The notes below the pieces were generated by a model. That model saw only the letters and a list, made by a program, of their open reading frames with translations. It searched no databases and was not told where the DNA came from. A DNA stretch of 64,000 bases, from the NCBI GenBank assembly GCA_947561395.2, contig OX387183.1, positions 60,743,915 through 60,807,914 of the forward strand, given 5' to 3'. Positions 33,732 through 46,129 of this stretch are shown one piece after another (position 1 is the first letter of the stretch; every line of letters starts with the position of its first letter). Source of the stretch: Buxus sempervirens. Lineage: Eukaryota; Streptophyta; Magnoliopsida; Buxales; Buxaceae. A program made the translations under genes and the position numbers.

Positions 33732-35631
33732 GTGTCGAGCCTGCTAGGTCTTCCTGATCTCTTTCCAAGGAACAGAATAGACTATGAGAACCAGTAGCGA
33801 AGGGAAGGACGTACGAGAGGACACGGAAGCTGAGCCTGCGTCCTGCGGTTCTCCATAAATAATTTAACGGAGGGTTTGTTGATGGAACGGTTAGGCAGGG
33901 CGTTTCGAACTAAATACATAACAGAGTGGATCTGTCTGTCGCGACTCGCTCCAGCGCTCGATGTTACATTTTGCGGAACCGGAAAGGCTATATAAGTTTC
34001 AAATCAACAAACAGTTTGTATAGTTAAAGTGGAGTTTTAATTATGAGGAAGAGAGAAATTAAGGATAGACCTGAAGTGGGAGCTTGATAGCATACTTAAA
34101 AAAGGTAAAATGGTTTCTGCCGTCATTTTTGTTTTCTTTTCTTAGTAATCATCCATCAACGGTCATCTGTAGTGTTTACGCGGTTTGCTAACGGAGTATT
34201 TCTTTCCCATCCACCAGCTTCATTCACTCTTTCCAGTGGGGGGTTGTATTCTATGTTTCCCCGTATTATTGTCATCCCTCATTAATTTCATCATTTAAAA
34301 AAGGATGATTCGAATCTTCAAGCTTAATTCCACAAATAATGCAACAGTAATCTATATTAATGTTTCGCGACCCAAACTATATGACAAAGCTATGCCCTGG
34401 AATGGTAGGCGATCACCAAAGGGTTGGAATCGTCTGCCGCAATTAAGCTGCGGCTGACCTTGCAGCATCTGTGGGATGGTTGCTATGTATTTTCATCACA
34501 TTTCTCAATTTGAAATGTACTCTCTGTTGACATTTCACATTGGGGAATGTAAAATGCACAGCAACCCATGGATGCTATAGGGTCTGCCACAGTTTAACTA
34601 CAGCAAACGATTTCATCCCGTCACGAGTGTTGACTAAGTGATTAGTGGCATCACAGATCTCACAAATATTTTGGGCCTTGGGCCCATAGGTAGTAACTGG
34701 GCTACTAAAGAATCAAGTGCAGTCAGTATATAATTTAGCAGCATATAGTGTGACTGAAACAGCGTGTTCATGGAAAATACTTGAAAAAAACAGTCGAAAT
34801 TTTAAACAAAGCTATAACAAATTATCATAAGCATTGAAGAAGAAATCCATTTGTTATGGTCCTTATGGATGCACCAAAGATATTGACATCTTAATTATAT
34901 TAAACTCTTAATCTGATTGGATAAACCAAGGTTATGCTTGTTGTAGACTTTTAGTTCCAAAAGTCTATTGGATATATATATATTTAAGGATGTTAGGTTA
35001 AGGAAGCCTTTGGAAAACCTAATGTACGCATAAAAGTGTAAAAATTTGATTGTAGGATTATCTCGGGTTCTTACGTCAAACTCAATGGAAAATCACTCTG
35101 GTAGCATCTAGGTGTCTAGCTAATCCCCTATGGAAAGTGACAATTGATCGGCTGTACACTCCACCACATCCCATATTAAAAGTGTGCATAGCTGGATGTT
35201 GATGTTCAACAACCTAGCCAAATTTGTTCGTCAAGAATAACAACTATTACACGTAGCCATCTTATACTGTCCTTGCGCTGTTCACAAATTGAACGCGGCA
35301 GCCAACAATCGGCTGAATGATTAATTAATCCTCGGTGGAACCCGATTTCATATATTCCAATTATATTTCAGCTATTGGAAAGTAGATAAGCACATGAACA
35401 TTATTAGAACATGGAGGCAAGACAAATGGAAAGAGGCATATCTTCTTGAACAGATCTGAATTGCTACAAATTTCAATTGCGAGTGAACAGTGAAAAAACT
35501 GAAACCGAGCACCACATCTAAGGAATGAACTACAAATTTAACTGTAAAATTAAGTGACATCTATAAAGGACGAAAAGAAAAAAAGTAAAAAGAAAACAAC
35601 TATCACCAATTCTGTGTTGGGTTGTTACCAG
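33732..35631. other. Intergenic DNA upstream of CHX copy B
   Basis: The first 25 bp match the leader of copy A. A MITE-like inverted repeat lies at 34429-34612. The rest shows no coding sequence; the 3' untranslated region of the methyltransferase-like gene should be near the right end. Confidence 0.45.
34429..34612. mobile_element. MITE-like imperfect inverted repeat
   Basis: The left arm 'aatcgtctgccgcaattaag' through 'ggatggttgctatgtatttt' is matched by the reverse complement of the right arm, which reads 'aaatcgtttgctgtagttaa' through 'tgggttgctgtgcattttac'. Arms are about 85 bp with perhaps 75-80 percent identity by eye. No transposase is present and the target duplication is not clear. 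Confidence 0.6.
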
Positions 35632-37176
35632 TCACCACCATTGATGAACAAGAACACCACTCTGTCTGAGAGAAGAAAACAGCTCCAAGCATTGATCGTA
35701 TGTCTTCTGATACTTTGCACTCCTTTCGCCGGGGCAGCATCTCTGCCATCTATTGTAATGGCATTCCAGTAAGATCTCATCAATCAAGCAAATAGCTCCA
35801 GTATCAAATAACCTCGGTATCAAATCAAATTCCGTTCCTTCCACATCCATTTTCATGACGACAAAATCCCTCTCCGAGACTGTGCTCTTCAACCAATTTG
35901 CAAAGTCAAAGCCCCGAATCTTATCCACGTCTCCCATAAAACCCGCCGATGATTGAACAGGCTGAATCCTGCCCATTCCCCTACCTTTTTCTTCAGTTTT
36001 CGTACCTGGGTCCCGATTAATTTCAAAGAACAAGGTCTCATTCCTCACCCATGCGGCATAGGGCAAGAGATGAACCCGTTTCTTTGTTCGGTACTCTTCA
36101 TGGAATGCTTTGTCAGCCTCAATCGCATAAACCTCAAACGTTTTGTTCTGCTTGGGATATTGCTTCTTGAACCAGCTCCCAATGCTCGATCCATAACTCC
36201 GGGCTCCAACATCCACGTATATATACCTCTGCTTAAAGTTTATATCCGCCATTTTAGGAAGATACTTTATGTTCTTTATGTTTCTCTTTAATGTAATCCA
36301 GGGCTTCAACGGCTCCTCTGTTAACAATGGCTCAGCGTTCCGGACTAGTTCTTGTTTATACTCCGGAACAGAGCACTTATTCTCTGCAACGCCATAGGGC
36401 TTCTTCTGCCCGCGGCTAAGAATTTTATCCTCCTTCTTCATGACAATCTCACGAATAGAAGGCATCGATGAATCCACGCCATCGATATCGCGTGACCTTA
36501 CCAATGTACAGCAATTGAATAGACTAAGAAAAGAATTGAAACTATAGATGTCATTTGAGGCAGTATGAACGACTAAAAACCCTTCGGGTTTAAGTGTTCG
36601 CCCAATCTCAGAAGCGAAATCCGCCGGCCGAATCGACCGGTCAAGGGCGCCCCCACCGGAAAACACGAAATCAAAGGTATTATCGTTGAACGGTTGACGA
36701 AAGGGATGGCCGGAAATCACCAAGGGCCGTGATGCTTTCTTGGAGATCCCGATCGCGTCAGGAACACCGATCTCTTTCAGAGCAAAGACGTCTTGGCCGA
36801 AAGCGGTTTCAATGCATAACGCTTTCGAACTTGAGGAAAGGTAGCCTTGGGCGATCAGATCCTGAAAGACAGCTGAGTAGAAATCGACGGCCTTGCGCCA
36901 TTCCTTGCTGGTCCATAGATCACGTTGAGCGGTACCGCTCGACGAAGTCGGAACACTCTCGTCGACGACGATCGCAGACGCGCCGATCCGTATGGCACTC
37001 CCGGCGAAGTTAAAGTTTTCCGAGGCGGAGAAGAAACAGAAATCCGAGACATCGCAAGATCCACCTCTGATGGTAACAATGTAAGCGAATCGAATGAGAA
37101 GAAGGAAAACACAAAACAAGAACACCCGGACCAGAAGGTTTTTCAAAAAGCTTGGTTTTCCCGTCGTATGTTCCAT
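35632..37176 (-). CDS. Membrane-anchored SAM methyltransferase-like protein (DUF7870 type)
   Basis: A single exon encodes 514 residues from the Met at 37176, whose context GCCATGGAA is favourable; an upstream in-frame Met (37227) would add 17 residues. The N-terminus is basic, then a hydrophobic anchor (VRVFLFCVFLLLIRFAYIV), suggesting a type II membrane protein, probably Golgi by analogy. The middle holds a class I methyltransferase-like region (CIETAFGQDVFALKEIG, FDFVFSGGGALDRSIRP, EIGRTLKPEGFLVVHTASN). The C-terminal half has a FkbM-like fold signature (YIYVDVGARSYGSSIGSWF, FEVYAIEAD, VVMKMDVEGTEFDLIPRLF) and ends VLVHQWW. Plants have several such proteins of unknown function. The frame is intact. 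The substrate is unknown and catalytic activity is not established. Confidence 0.88.
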   Translation of the reverse strand: MEHTTGKPSFLKNLLVRVFLFCVFLLLIRFAYIVTIRGGSCDVSDFCFFSASENFNFAGSAIRIGASAIVVDESVPTSSSGTAQRDLWTSKEWRKAVDFYSAVFQDLIAQGYLSSSSKALCIETAFGQDVFALKEIGVPDAIGISKKASRPLVISGHPFRQPFNDNTFDFVFSGGGALDRSIRPADFASEIGRTLKPEGFLVVHTASNDIYSFNSFLSLFNCCTLVRSRDIDGVDSSMPSIREIVMKKEDKILSRGQKKPYGVAENKCSVPEYKQELVRNAEPLLTEEPLKPWITLKRNIKNIKYLPKMADINFKQRYIYVDVGARSYGSSIGSWFKKQYPKQNKTFEVYAIEADKAFHEEYRTKKRVHLLPYAAWVRNETLFFEINRDPGTKTEEKGRGMGRIQPVQSSAGFMGDVDKIRGFDFANWLKSTVSERDFVVMKMDVEGTEFDLIPRLFDTGAICLIDEILLECHYNRWQRCCPGERSAKYQKTYDQCLELFSSLRQSGVLVHQWW

Positions 37177-40100
37177 GGCTGTAATACCAAAACAAGAAAC
37201 AAAAGAATTACAAACCCTAAAGGCCACCCGAAACGGAGAGAAGCTCTAACACTAACGGGAGCAGAAGCGGGCGGCTGTGTGGTTGGCACCGATTAGGGTT
37301 CTACGGGATTGAGAAAATGAGGAGAATCGAACACAGAGAAAATGGCACATGTCAAAACGGTAATTCATGATTGTTTTCCGGCGGGACTTGGCTGCGAAGA
37401 ATTCTCTCATTGAGATCTACTTCGTCGGCTCCATTTCGCTTCGCAGTCTCACCTGAATTGCTGGTTTTTGGCGTTCAACCGTCAAAAGAACGGGCAACCA
37501 TCGGAGAAACGCGGATAACTTAAAGGAAAGGAAAAGCACATACGCGGCGTGGTTACGGGTGACCGGGACAATCAGTCAGCACGCGGATCTTTTCATCTCT
37601 CTAGACGTCCATGGGCCACCTTTTAAGTTTGCCACTACTTTTTCCAAGAATATCGATAATGGCCTTTCTTTACAATTGTCACGAATAAACACTTTTCATC
37701 AGTACTGTCAAAACTTAATTATCCTGGTATGAAAGACAAACTTTCAGATCTCATTTTGAAAATTTCTAAATTGTTAACATTTCTAGAAATATCTCCAAAA
37801 TTTAAATCTTTAGTGGATAATGCACGACACGTAAACACAATTTTCCAAATGGATTTGGGCCTAGGGGTGTGTTTGATTAGTTATATGGAAGAAAATCTGA
37901 AAAATATTTAATTTTGGAAAAGGGGTCTATGAGGAGTATAAATTAAAATGAATTAAATACGTAAATTCCGATGGAAAGTTCTAATTAGTTTCATACCCTT
38001 TATATTTTGACTAAAATAGAAATGCAGGCATTTTCTAAATTACGAAAACTTAAAATGGAAAGAGGAAACCAAGTCAACTGTCCCAAATCTCTATCTCGCT
38101 CTCTCTCTCATCATTGCAGCAAGAGAAGCTAAATTTAAAGAAAGAACGAATAGTAGCTACAAGGTGGAGAATCAGTATCTCTATTTATATTTGGATAAAA
38201 TGATGGGTTTCCTAAAAAACCTGACAATATCAGTGAATGTGCATGAATGCAGAATGTCGAGGCCATGCAGTTCAATTGGATTCAAGTGGCATTAACTGAA
38301 CTGATAGGAATTATCTTTTATTATTATTATATATATATAAATAAAACTCTTTCTCCATATGAAGCTTCTGTTTGATGGAAGTGCAGCCCCGGCCACTTGT
38401 CAGGTGGGGTTTGGCCCCTTGCCGATTGCTAGGCCTTCAGTTTTAGTTTCTTGGGTTGTGTTAGCATATGCGATTAATCACTAAGCCTTCTGACATTATT
38501 AATAATGCCTCTTACTTTGTGAATTATCATAAGCATTTTTATTGGAAAGATAACTCTATATAGAAGAACACAATAATAGGTGAGAAATGAAATGGCAATT
38601 TGTGAATTGGGTAGCGAAGTAAGGGCTAGGTATAGCGAAGTGGGGACTAGTGTGATAGGGTTGGTTAGTTGGTTATTTGTCATGTCACGATTTTAATATT
38701 AAGGATAGAATATATAGCTTTATCCCTAGAGCACCTTAGGTTGCTTTCGGCACATAGAATAGGGGAAATTGGTTTTTAGTGTAAGTTTTTTCAACATCAT
38801 TCATATTCAGCGGGTCAATTCTAAAAAATTGGGAATTAGTGATTTTTTTTATAATAATTGAAAGTCAGTATCATTTTAATGTTCATAAAATTTTCTTCTA
38901 ACCATGCTTTTAAAAGACCTTAAAAACCTTTTCGCTCATTTAGGTAGAAGTGAGGTTTGCAAGTCGTTTGAGGGTATTTCCAGAAGAAATTCTTCATTAA
39001 TAATAAAATGACACTGATCCCAATTATGTTAAAAAAGTATCATTAATTTTCAATTTTCAAGAATTCATAGACTGAATCCGAATTATTTTGAAAAGTATGC
39101 TAAAACCAATTTTCCCTATAAAATAAAATAAGCAAATTAAATGATATACTCTGAAAGCATCCAACATCACCACTCGCAACCAACCACCTCCTACTTTTTC
39201 TTTTGTAATTATAAGGAAGAATTAATATTTTCCTTTTTCCTTCTTTGGGAAGGAAACAAAGGATTAATTCCACGGGACGAAGCAGATAGCTACAAAGCGT
39301 CTTTGTCATGCCAACCCAGTACAGTGCATGCAGGGCCCATCTGTGAATTTTTCAACATTATTTAATTATGCTCTGACGAAGCAGATAGCTACAAAGCTTT
39401 TATTGAATTCAAGAATTCTGTTTTAAGTCTTCATGCTTTTATTGAAAGAGAGAGACTGAAAGCTCCTGAAATTCGTCCCTCCCCTCTGAAGCGTGATCGT
39501 CAAGAGTATTGCTTGGCACTTTTCTTGTTCCTCCTTTTCCTTTTTTCTGCTTTTAAGGGAGGAATATGAGTTAGCAAAGAAATTTTATCAATCAGCTGTG
39601 AGCGACATTAGAAAGGAGTGAAGGATCTAGAAGTTCTCAAGAGAAGAGAACCATGCAATGTTGTTCAAACAGTGTCCTGACTGGAAATTTTTTTAAACTC
39701 TCAGGAGTGATTTTCAGTATTTGATATGTCAGGGGATATCTGGGGATGATTTTCTTCACAAAAAAAAATAATAATAATAATAAACCCAACCACTGAACCA
39801 CATGAAGACTGAGGCATTGAGAGGTCCCATTTTTGGAAACATTGCTTTATTATTATAGTCCTAATTATTAATGATAGTATTCAAAGCACCTCCCGTTGAT
39901 TATGTCCCTGCTTTTTATGTGATTATATTATTATTATATATTTCCCAATAAAGAGATTGAGTAGCCGTTACCAACGGTCACCCTTCCACCTCTATTGCTT
40001 GGCCCCCTCTTGTTGGAGTGACTCTCAAGATCACCCCCACTCGAATCAGAGATTGGTGGCCTTTATTAAGGGGAAATGGAATCTTTTACCTTGTTTACTC

Positions 40101-43100
40101 TTTTACTCTAGTATGCTCCCACTAAAATTATGCCTTAATTTCATTGATAAGTTCTTTGGAATAGAACCTAACAAAGTATGTTACAGTACATATTTTGATT
40201 GGTAGCATACCAAAATAAGGGAATAGATTCAAAGATTTATGCTGTCTTAAAAGACAACCGATAAAAAAGGACAACTACGACCAAGTATGTCCGGCGGAGA
40301 TGGAATCCTCAACCCCTTTTCCTCCTCTCCAATTCAAGCCTTTCAGAACGAGATGAAATTTTCTGCAATTTTTTATTTAATTGCTTACTGTTATTAAAGT
40401 GTGATGCTTTCACGTGGAGCATTCTACGAATAATGTTTTTCATTTTTTATACATTTTTTATATTGGGCCCACTTAGAAAAATGCAATAATAGTGGGATAT
40501 GCAGAAACGTACCATTTCAAGAGCAGGAAGCAATTCAATGAAGAATTACAAACGATTTCGTTCCTTTAAAAATGATAATATCAAGGACTTCTGTAAGTTG
40601 TTACAGGGACATTTGAAAAAGAATAAAAAAAAAATTACGAAATAGTCAAAAAATATTATTACGTCAAGAAAAAGGAAAAAAAAAATATTGTGTTTGACAG
40701 CATCAAATATATATGGAAGTTACTCATAAACGCGTTTATAACGAGTTCAAGAAAGATCATTCTCTAAACATTAGTATAACTTTGAAGATGGCATGTTCTT
40801 TTTTTCCTTCCAAAGAAATTAATAAAATTTTGAAATTGATATTTTTACCCTCAAAGACATCAATAAAGCTTTGAAAATTGATATTTTTATCCGCAAACTT
40901 AATAACTTGAAAGTACACTAAACCAATTGACATGATTCATGTTACAAAAATTGGCATCATCAACGGTATCCATTTTTTGGTATCTTATCAATAATAATTT
41001 CTCATCTTAATTAAAATTCAGAAATTATTACTCTGTTTACAACGATTAGGACGTGGGATCACAATGGCTGTTGATGCTGTGCATGGATGATTAGCACAGA
41101 GATAGTACAGGTTTGTTTTATTCAGTGTTATTGGTGGGTTTTCCTGTTTAAATACCAAGTATATGTTCATATCAACCAAGGATAGTATCTGGTTTTGTAA
41201 TCATAATATCTGGTTACGAAGTGCGGGGGGGTCTTACCTTTTTTAATTTTGATCTGTCATTTTGTATTTATCCTGGATTATGTCTCATGAACCATCAAAA
41301 GTCATATATATACAGTTCTTGATTCTTTGAAACATAATATTTGGTTGTCCAGCAGGCATAGTAGAGCTTGCAAGAAACATCAACCCAGTTCAATGGTGAA
41401 CTAAGATTAGACCCTCTTAAGCAAAGTACCAATTTTTTTTATTGTTGGTAAATCTTTGAAGACTATAAATGGAGTATGTAGTCCCTATTTTTTTCCTTAC
41501 AAAATGAAAAGAACTGCACCGTAACTCCTTTTTCCCTTTTATTTTTCCTCTAAGGTCTGAATTGATTATTGCCTTGCCTGGGACTTTGAATCAATGCTGA
41601 TTGAACTTATTTTCCACTACATTAATCGATAGGACAATATGACATTAACCTCAAGATTGAGCATATCCTTATTTTAAAGGATATGAGTAACCGATGCTAT
41701 TCAATTATAATCAGTCATCTTTTTGAATTGCAATTCCTTGCTTCAAAGAGGTTTACAGTGAGTATTTTTCCCTGTTCCTTTGTGTCTTGGCTTTTCACTG
41801 ATGTCTTATAATTGTATCATTTGTCAAATGAAGGATACATTTTCCCCCAAATGCAAAAGAAAGAAAATATAGGTTTCACCTGGCATAAACTGAGCTTGAT
41901 GGCATGGTCCATATGAGGCTTCCAAAGTGGATCATTCCCTGATTATATTTCTCTAAGCTTTGGGGCCAGTACCATCCAAGAAGTCACTATCAATACAATC
42001 GAGTTTGTCCGTAGATGCTTCTGATAAATTAAAGTGAATTTCCTTTTTTTAGCAAGGATTGTACATGTTTTAAATTTTATTTCCCATACCATGCTTGTAT
42101 AGAGATATTCTATGCTTTCTATATTTTAGTACTAATGATACTTTGTCTTATAATTCCCTGATTACAAAATGGTTGATAAGTAATGGAGGGAGATTCAAAA
42201 CTGCGTTAAACATGTTTTCGATGAACTTAAATCCTGTAATGCATCTCCCCTTGTTATCCTTAAAAGATATTAGTGCTTCCTTCAGAAGATTGGGTTGAAT
42301 GAAAGCATAATAACAGCAACAAGCCAACTATACCATACAACAAGGGAGGGCAAGGGTTAGAGGGGAGGGGCTTTCTATAATCTACAGATTGTTTTTGTTG
42401 TGTTTTTTTTTCCCCAAATGTTAATGGGTGTTTTTTGATTCGTTCAAAAAAATGATGAAGAGTTTACAATTTAACTCCTCTTCTCCAATGGTGTTTACAC
42501 CAGGGTGAGCTACTTTGTTCTTCTTCTTGTTTCTCTTGTGACTTTTGTTTGTGGGGTTCGCTAATTTAATGTTGAGAATAATGTTTATGTTAAATCTATA
42601 GTTTTTCTTTTATTCTTTGTTCTCCTATGGATGTTCTTCTTTGCATTGAAAATTTGAAATAGAGTTTTTGTTCACTCTATTTGAGCTGCTTGTTTCACCC
42701 CGATTCACTCTCAACTTGGTTTCATGAAGGTGATGGTAAGGCCAATTTTTTATTTTATAACGGGAGTGCTAATCTATGTAAAGTTTGGGAAGATAATGCA
42801 AAACAACAAGGTAACACTAATCAAAGCCTAGCTTCAAAATGAACCATTCAAATAACAGGAAGAAAATTTCAAGTCTATCCAAACACCCTCCTCAAGAAAT
42901 ACTCTTTATTTGTATGGCAAACCCCTTGCCAAAGAACTCATATCCGTATAGCCCCTTGCCAAGAGCATTGCATATATCCCAAAAATAAATCTCTTGGACA
43001 AATAATCTGAATCTGAAGAAAAATAAAAAATAACCACAAGTAACAAATTTCAAGTAACGCTATCCACAGTTAATCACGTGTTGGAGCAAAACAATTTTAA

Positions 43101-43923
43101 ATATATCCTGTCTTTTGGTCTATAAGCAACCACATCTTCATTGTAGAGAACTCACCTAGGGAAATAATCTACTATCTTTCTAAAACCTTTTATGTAAGAA
43201 TCGTTAGATGGAACCCGCAAAAGTACATACTCATTTTGAAAGCCAAAAAACTCCTAAACCAAATAACAAAAACATTCATATTAACTGGTGAAATTGCAGG
43301 ACTTAACGTAAATACAACAAAAAATAATGAAAAAATAAATTAAAAAAAATTGAAAATGGAAACAGAAATTTAAGATCCATGTAATCTATTGAACATTTTT
43401 AATAGATTCAAATTTATCAATCGCGAACAAAAATACGATTAACCAAAAATTAAACACCAAATACCAAACCTGCATCAAGTCAAATTAACTGGTGAAATTG
43501 CTTCAGATTCTATGTATAGTCTGCATCAGTACCACCATCATTTTGTGTATAAGAAACACTTTCATTTGGCTTATAAGCTACTTCAAAAAAATTTTAATTT
43601 TATCAATCCCCGGTTCTTTGCTAGTGATATAATACGTGGAACACAACGCTGCAGACGCTTGCATTAGTAGCTTCATATACGCTTTATTTTAACTGGATCA
43701 ACGAATGAGTTCGGGTCACCGTAGCCCCTTGCCAATGAAATGTCCTCTTTCCTTGGATTTAGGTCCAAAATTCTCTTTCACTTCATATTGGGCTCCACGC
43801 ATATGGGGGCATCATATAGGTTGCTAGGCCCAATAGATCTGTATCAATATATTTAAAGTTTTTTTAACTTTTTAGACTTTCTCGACATGATTTCAGAAAA
43901 CATGTATTGGCATGTGAAAAAAT
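37177..43923. other. 6.7 kb of intergenic DNA, no gene seen
   Basis: The first 400 bp form the upstream region of the methyltransferase-like gene. The remainder is AT-rich with short runs of TA, TAT and ATA repeats (for example 38321-38343 and 39764-39782). A short segment near 42695-42760 weakly resembles a LINE linker (WFHEGDGKA). No open frame longer than about 80 residues looks like protein, and no element ends were recognised. Confidence 0.6.
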
Positions 43924-44073
43924 GGGAAAATTAAGGCCCGGTGTTTATTATTGAAATTAATTAAACTTGAATAACTTAATTTGTAAATTTGCAAAATCAA
44001 TAAAAGTTGTGCAAAATGTTTAATGTTTAGTGGCACTTTACGACTTACATTATTGGGTGGACTGAATTGCCCT
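43924..44073. repeat. MULE left terminal inverted repeat
   Basis: Reading inward it starts 'gggaaaattaaggcccggtg' and stays alignable with the reverse complement of the right end to 'gaattgccct'. Identity is roughly 80-85 percent by eye. Confidence 0.9.
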
Positions 44074-44592
44074 TTCGATATCTCTCTGCCAAAGTGAGTA
44101 GAGAAGAGGTGGAAAAGGGCTTTGTAGAAGCTAGCAAAAGCATCCCTTCTCCGGCGTGGGGTGTGGTGGTAGTCTTACTAGAGGATTCCAGCTATAGATG
44201 GGGCAAAACTATAGGGTTATGCAAATAGAAAGGAATCTTCCCTTCTACTAAGAGGTTTAGAAGGAGCCTTCCTCAAAACACTTTTCTTAAAAAAGCCCTA
44301 ACTATTACTTTCTTCATCATTGCACCATTATTGGCGATCGGAAACCTGTGAATACACCAACATTTAGGTACTCTTGTTTTAATCAAGAACAAATATTGCA
44401 TCTCTTCCAAAATGTTTGCTTTTCCGGTTATGATCTAGTATGTAGGCTTTTTAGGTTTTCTTGTTTTAATTTTGTCTGCCTTTTGTCTTTTATTTATCTA
44501 TATACTTTTTAGACATTGATCAATACAATGAAGCCTCAACGATTGATTGCATAGCTAAACTAAAATAATTTGGTTTGTGTAGAAATCAAGAG

Positions 44593-46053
44593 ATGGCTGG
44601 AACCTTAGAGAACATGGTGTTATGTTTTTGCCATGTTGATGGGGATATTGTTAGGACTGATGATGGACTAATCTCATATGCAAGTGGTCGTGTCAATGCC
44701 TTTCCTATTAACTGTGACACAAGATTTAATGAATTTGTATCAAGAATGTGTCAACTATGTAATACTTCTATGGATGGGAAGGTGATGAAATATACCACCC
44801 ATTTAGATAGGAGTATCTTATTACCATTAACATGTGATGAAGAATTACATAATCTAGTGATGTTAATATGTTGCTCATGTTTATATGGTACAAGATGATG
44901 GCAAAAATACAAAGTGAAGTGTCAAAATTAGATTTAACCTTAATGATTTTTTATATAATATAATGTATTTTTTTTATGTTAATGGATGTTTTATTTTTGC
45001 TACAGGAATGAAATTGCCAATGTTAAAACCTTACATAGCAGTATCAATCAATCACTAGCTGAGCCTTCTCAGTCCCAAAAAAGAAATGCATTAGACTTGG
45101 CATTCCCTAGACGTGCATGTGGTAGTAGGCAGCAGTTTATTTCAATCATTTATGAGGATGCTATTGTGGATAATTAAATATTTGATAGAGCAGACTCATT
45201 TCGTCATGCCATGTACAACTTGTCTATTGCACAGAATTTTCGCTATCAATGGGTTAGGAATACTGCGAAATACTTGCATGCCAAGTGTGTTGTTGATGGA
45301 TGCCCATGGAGAGTTAGTGCTCGACAAGTTAAAGACACAAGGTTTTTTAAAGTGAAACGTTTTGATAACTACCATAAACATAATGCAGGTGATGAATTGG
45401 GCTCAAGACCCCTTGTGAGGACTAAATGGATTGGTGGATTGATTGAAGAGACAGTAAAGTCTTCTCCAAATTATTTACCACGAAAAATCTGTAAGGATCT
45501 TCAATCAAGGTATGATATGCGAATTACTTATCACCAATCTTGGCATAGCAAGGAAAGGGCTAAGAGAAACATTAGTGGTGATTTGAAGGACTCTTATAGA
45601 TTGTTACCATGGAAGTGTAATAGGCATATGGAAGTCATGCCCGCATCAATTGCTCTTTGCACAGTAGATGAATGTGGTCATTTTCGTCAACTATTTATTG
45701 CATATCATTGCAGTGTTCATGGTTTTAGGAGTGGTTGTAGGCTATTGTTATTCATTGATGGCACATTTCTATTTGAACCATTTAAGGGAGCTTTGCTCTC
45801 AGCTACAGGAGTTGATGCTAACGATCAAATGTATTCCGTAGCATATGGGATTGTGTCATCAGAAAATTGTGAAGATTGGTTATGGTTCTTGAATAATTTG
45901 AAGTCTGCATTAAATGACTCGAGAGAGATTATCATTGTGTCTGACCGTCACCATGCAATTATTGAGGGAGTCCGGATTGTTTTTGGTAGTGAAAATCATG
46001 CTTATTGCCTTCGTCATTTAAAGGAAAATTTCAGTGCATTTTTAAGTCGTAAG
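44593..46053 (+). pseudogene. MULE transposase, N-terminal and catalytic part
   Basis: The segment 44593-44898 starts MAGTLENMVLCFCHVDGD, like the N-terminal PB1-type domain of plant MuDR transposases, and ends at a stop or an exon border. The segment 45005-45177 is poorly preserved. From 45187 the frame reads SFRHAMYNLSIAQNFRYQWV and CVVDGCPWRVSARQV (the MuDR DNA-binding domain with Cys residues), then the catalytic region: LLLFIDGTFLFEPFKGALL with the first Asp, GIVSSENCEDWLWFLNNL, IIIVSDRHHAIIEGV with the second Asp, and AYCLRHLKENFSAFLSRK. The frame is cut at 46053 by the solo LTR. Introns and degeneration cannot be told apart before 45187. Confidence 0.88.
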
Positions 46054-46129
46054 TGTAAGCACCTCATTTTTGCGCCCCGGAAGTGCCGGAAATGCAAACC
46101 CTAGATAGAAAGTCAAACCCTAAAGTGGG

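Noticed and set aside
42695-42760. Possible LINE fragment reading WFHEGDGKA
   Set aside because: The match is under 15 residues, and no flanking reverse transcriptase or tail is recognisable.
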